Source of the DNA: Acetobacterium wieringae
GTDB lineage: Bacteria > Bacillota > Clostridia > Eubacteriales > Eubacteriaceae
Assembly (NCBI RefSeq): GCF_026646375.1
Contig: NZ_JAIPPU010000018.1
Location: 1-64,000, forward strand
Direction of reading: 5' to 3'
Length of the DNA stretch: 64,000 nucleotides
The position numbers and the translations under genes are program-made. The notes beneath the pieces are model-generated. The model was not told where the DNA came from. It did not search any database and was given only the letters and a program-made list of their open reading frames with translations. Positions 62,956-64,000 of the stretch are shown in pieces. Numbering within the stretch: the stretch's first letter is position 1; each line of letters begins with the position of its first letter.

Positions 62956-63788
62956 TGCTTCATCCCTTCCATGGTTCGCAGTTTGAATCCATCGTTCAAC
63001 AATGCGATTAAAACCGCATTGCTGTTTTCTCGGCAAACGATTAGTTTTAAAAGATTATGATCCCAGGTTGCTTTTTTGATCAAACTGCGCAGTTCTGAAT
63101 TGAGAGCTGGTTTGGCCGGCGCATCAAAAATCATGACATCATACTCGATTGCTTTGATACCGGATAAATCCACTGGGATTAATTGATGATCAGATAGTTC
63201 ATAAGCAGAGTGGGCCAGTTGCTTGACCAGAAAAGGCTCATGGCAGGACATCAGCGTGGCGACACCTTGTTGCTGTAATTTTTGCACCATGCGGATAAAC
63301 AATTGTTGGGATTGGCTGTCCTGACCAGACAACGGCTCGTCAAGCAATAAGAGATCTGGGGTTGTCAGCAAAGCCTGAATAACGGCCACTTTCTGGATGG
63401 TGCCTTTAGAAAGATGTTTAATCGGAACATCGACCATATCCTCGAGCTGAAAGGCCTGAAATAATTCAGCCATTCTGGAATTGGTTTGTTTTGGTGACAA
63501 ACCGCCAATTAAAGCCATGGATTTAATAAATTCCTGGGGGTTCAGATCGATTTTGGGAAAATTCTCGGGAATATATGCTATTTTAAGCTGTGACGCATGG
63601 TCAATGGTACCAGAAGAAATTTTTGACAAACCAGCGATTATTTTCAACAAGGTGCTTTTACCACTGCCATTGGGACCCAACAAAGCAATGGCGCTTTGGG
63701 GTGTAATTTTCAGATCAATATCGTTTAAAATTAGTTTCTTTCCGAAATATTTCGAAACGGAATTGAGTGATATAAGAACTGGGGTCAT
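62952..63788 (-). CDS. ABC transporter ATP-binding protein
   Basis: The 278-aa ATPase has Walker A GPNGSGKST at 37-45, a signature region HLSKGTIQK near 125 (LSKGT, not LSGGQ), Walker B LLLLDEPLSGQD and a histidine in MSCHEPF. The C-terminal ~75 residues (from about 203) lie outside the ABC core and have no domain that I can name. AGGAGG precedes the ATG. It forms a two-gene operon with the membrane subunit. The signature variation is seen in other small exporters. Confidence 0.88.
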   Translation of the reverse strand: MTPVLISLNSVSKYFGKKLILNDIDLKITPQSAIALLGPNGSGKSTLLKIIAGLSKISSGTIDHASQLKIAYIPENFPKIDLNPQEFIKSMALIGGLSPKQTNSRMAELFQAFQLEDMVDVPIKHLSKGTIQKVAVIQALLTTPDLLLLDEPLSGQDSQSQQLFIRMVQKLQQQGVATLMSCHEPFLVKQLAHSAYELSDHQLIPVDLSGIKAIEYDVMIFDAPAKPALNSELRSLIKKATWDHNLLKLIVCRENSNAVLIALLNDGFKLRTMEGMKQ

Positions 63789-63952
63789 GGGAACCTCCTA
63801 AGTAATGATTGGCAGACGATTGATATAATGAAAGTATCATTAATTAACGATCTAATCCTAACATATCTTTTTTCAAACAGCAATCTTGATAAGTTCTCAG
63901 AATGTTGATTTAACCAAGAATAAGGGCATTTGCCAGGCAGGTTTAAAAATAC

Positions 63953-63982
63953 TTGACATTAATTTGAAATTAGTAATATAAT
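63953..63982 (+). promoter_or_regulatory. Outward promoter near the right edge
   Basis: TTGACA at 63953-63958, 18-base spacer, TATAAT at 63977-63982. It reads to the right, toward a gene outside the window. Nothing else is visible in 63789-63950 except a likely leftward promoter region for the ABC operon. Confidence 0.7.
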
Positions 63983-64000
63983 AATAAAAATAATTAAAAG

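Overview
The window looks like chromosomal DNA of a low-to-mid GC Gram-positive anaerobe (Bacillota). An acetogen of the Acetobacterium/Eubacteriaceae type is the best guess. This rests on strong Shine-Dalgarno sites, a GatCAB amidotransferase operon, an FprA-type flavodiiron protein, an ABC-F ribosome-protection gene with an attenuation-type leader, a glycine riboswitch, CobT and many OmpR-type two-component pairs. There is no rRNA gene or species marker, so the genus is inference. No prophage, CRISPR array, transposase or secondary-metabolite cluster was seen. The region is mostly housekeeping and transport genes with a few unusual non-coding structures.

Layout. 0-8 kb: a membrane protein, a GT2 glycosyltransferase, and a MacA/MacB-type efflux operon followed by its own response regulator and sensor kinase. 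8-16 kb: a membrane HD-GYP protein, a MarR-controlled heterodimeric ABC exporter, and the AzlC/AzlD exporter pair. 16-20 kb: a decayed merR fused at the DNA level to a TrmO-like gene, trmB, a 162-bp palindromic repeat, an ABC-F gene with a long leader containing a six-codon leader ORF and a terminator, and a radical SAM protein. 20-27 kb: a transglutaminase-like protein, then threonine/aspartate-family biosynthesis arranged divergently (ACT regulator, thrB and thrC leftward; hom and lysC rightward) around overlapping promoters. lysC carries an internal start for a regulatory subunit.

27-34 kb: an isolated pilB-pilC pair, small membrane or hypothetical genes, fprA and mnmA. 34-39.5 kb: an operon of a 686-residue unknown protein, a two-component pair and an iron-type alcohol dehydrogenase. 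39.5-51 kb: a second, inverted copy of the 162-bp repeat, then pcrA, ligA, gatC-gatA-gatB, rph, rdgB, a YfcE-like phosphodiesterase and an ABC-2 exporter. 51-52 kb: five tRNA genes (Gly, Arg, His, Gln, Lys) with a consensus promoter and terminator. 52-58 kb: a hydrolase, msrA, yccF, the metN-metI-metQ methionine importer, and an AGCS-family symporter behind a single glycine aptamer. 58-64 kb: a small secreted glycine-rich protein with two DxDxDG loops, divergent from a two-component pair whose sensor domain carries a 45-residue Gly/Ser tract, then cobT and a small ABC transporter.

The most interesting features are the ABC-F leader, the inverted pair of 162-bp palindromic elements, the merR/trmO junction, the Gly-rich secreted protein and sensor kinase pair, the interleaved inverted repeats behind the first kinase gene, and the unusual start of metN.
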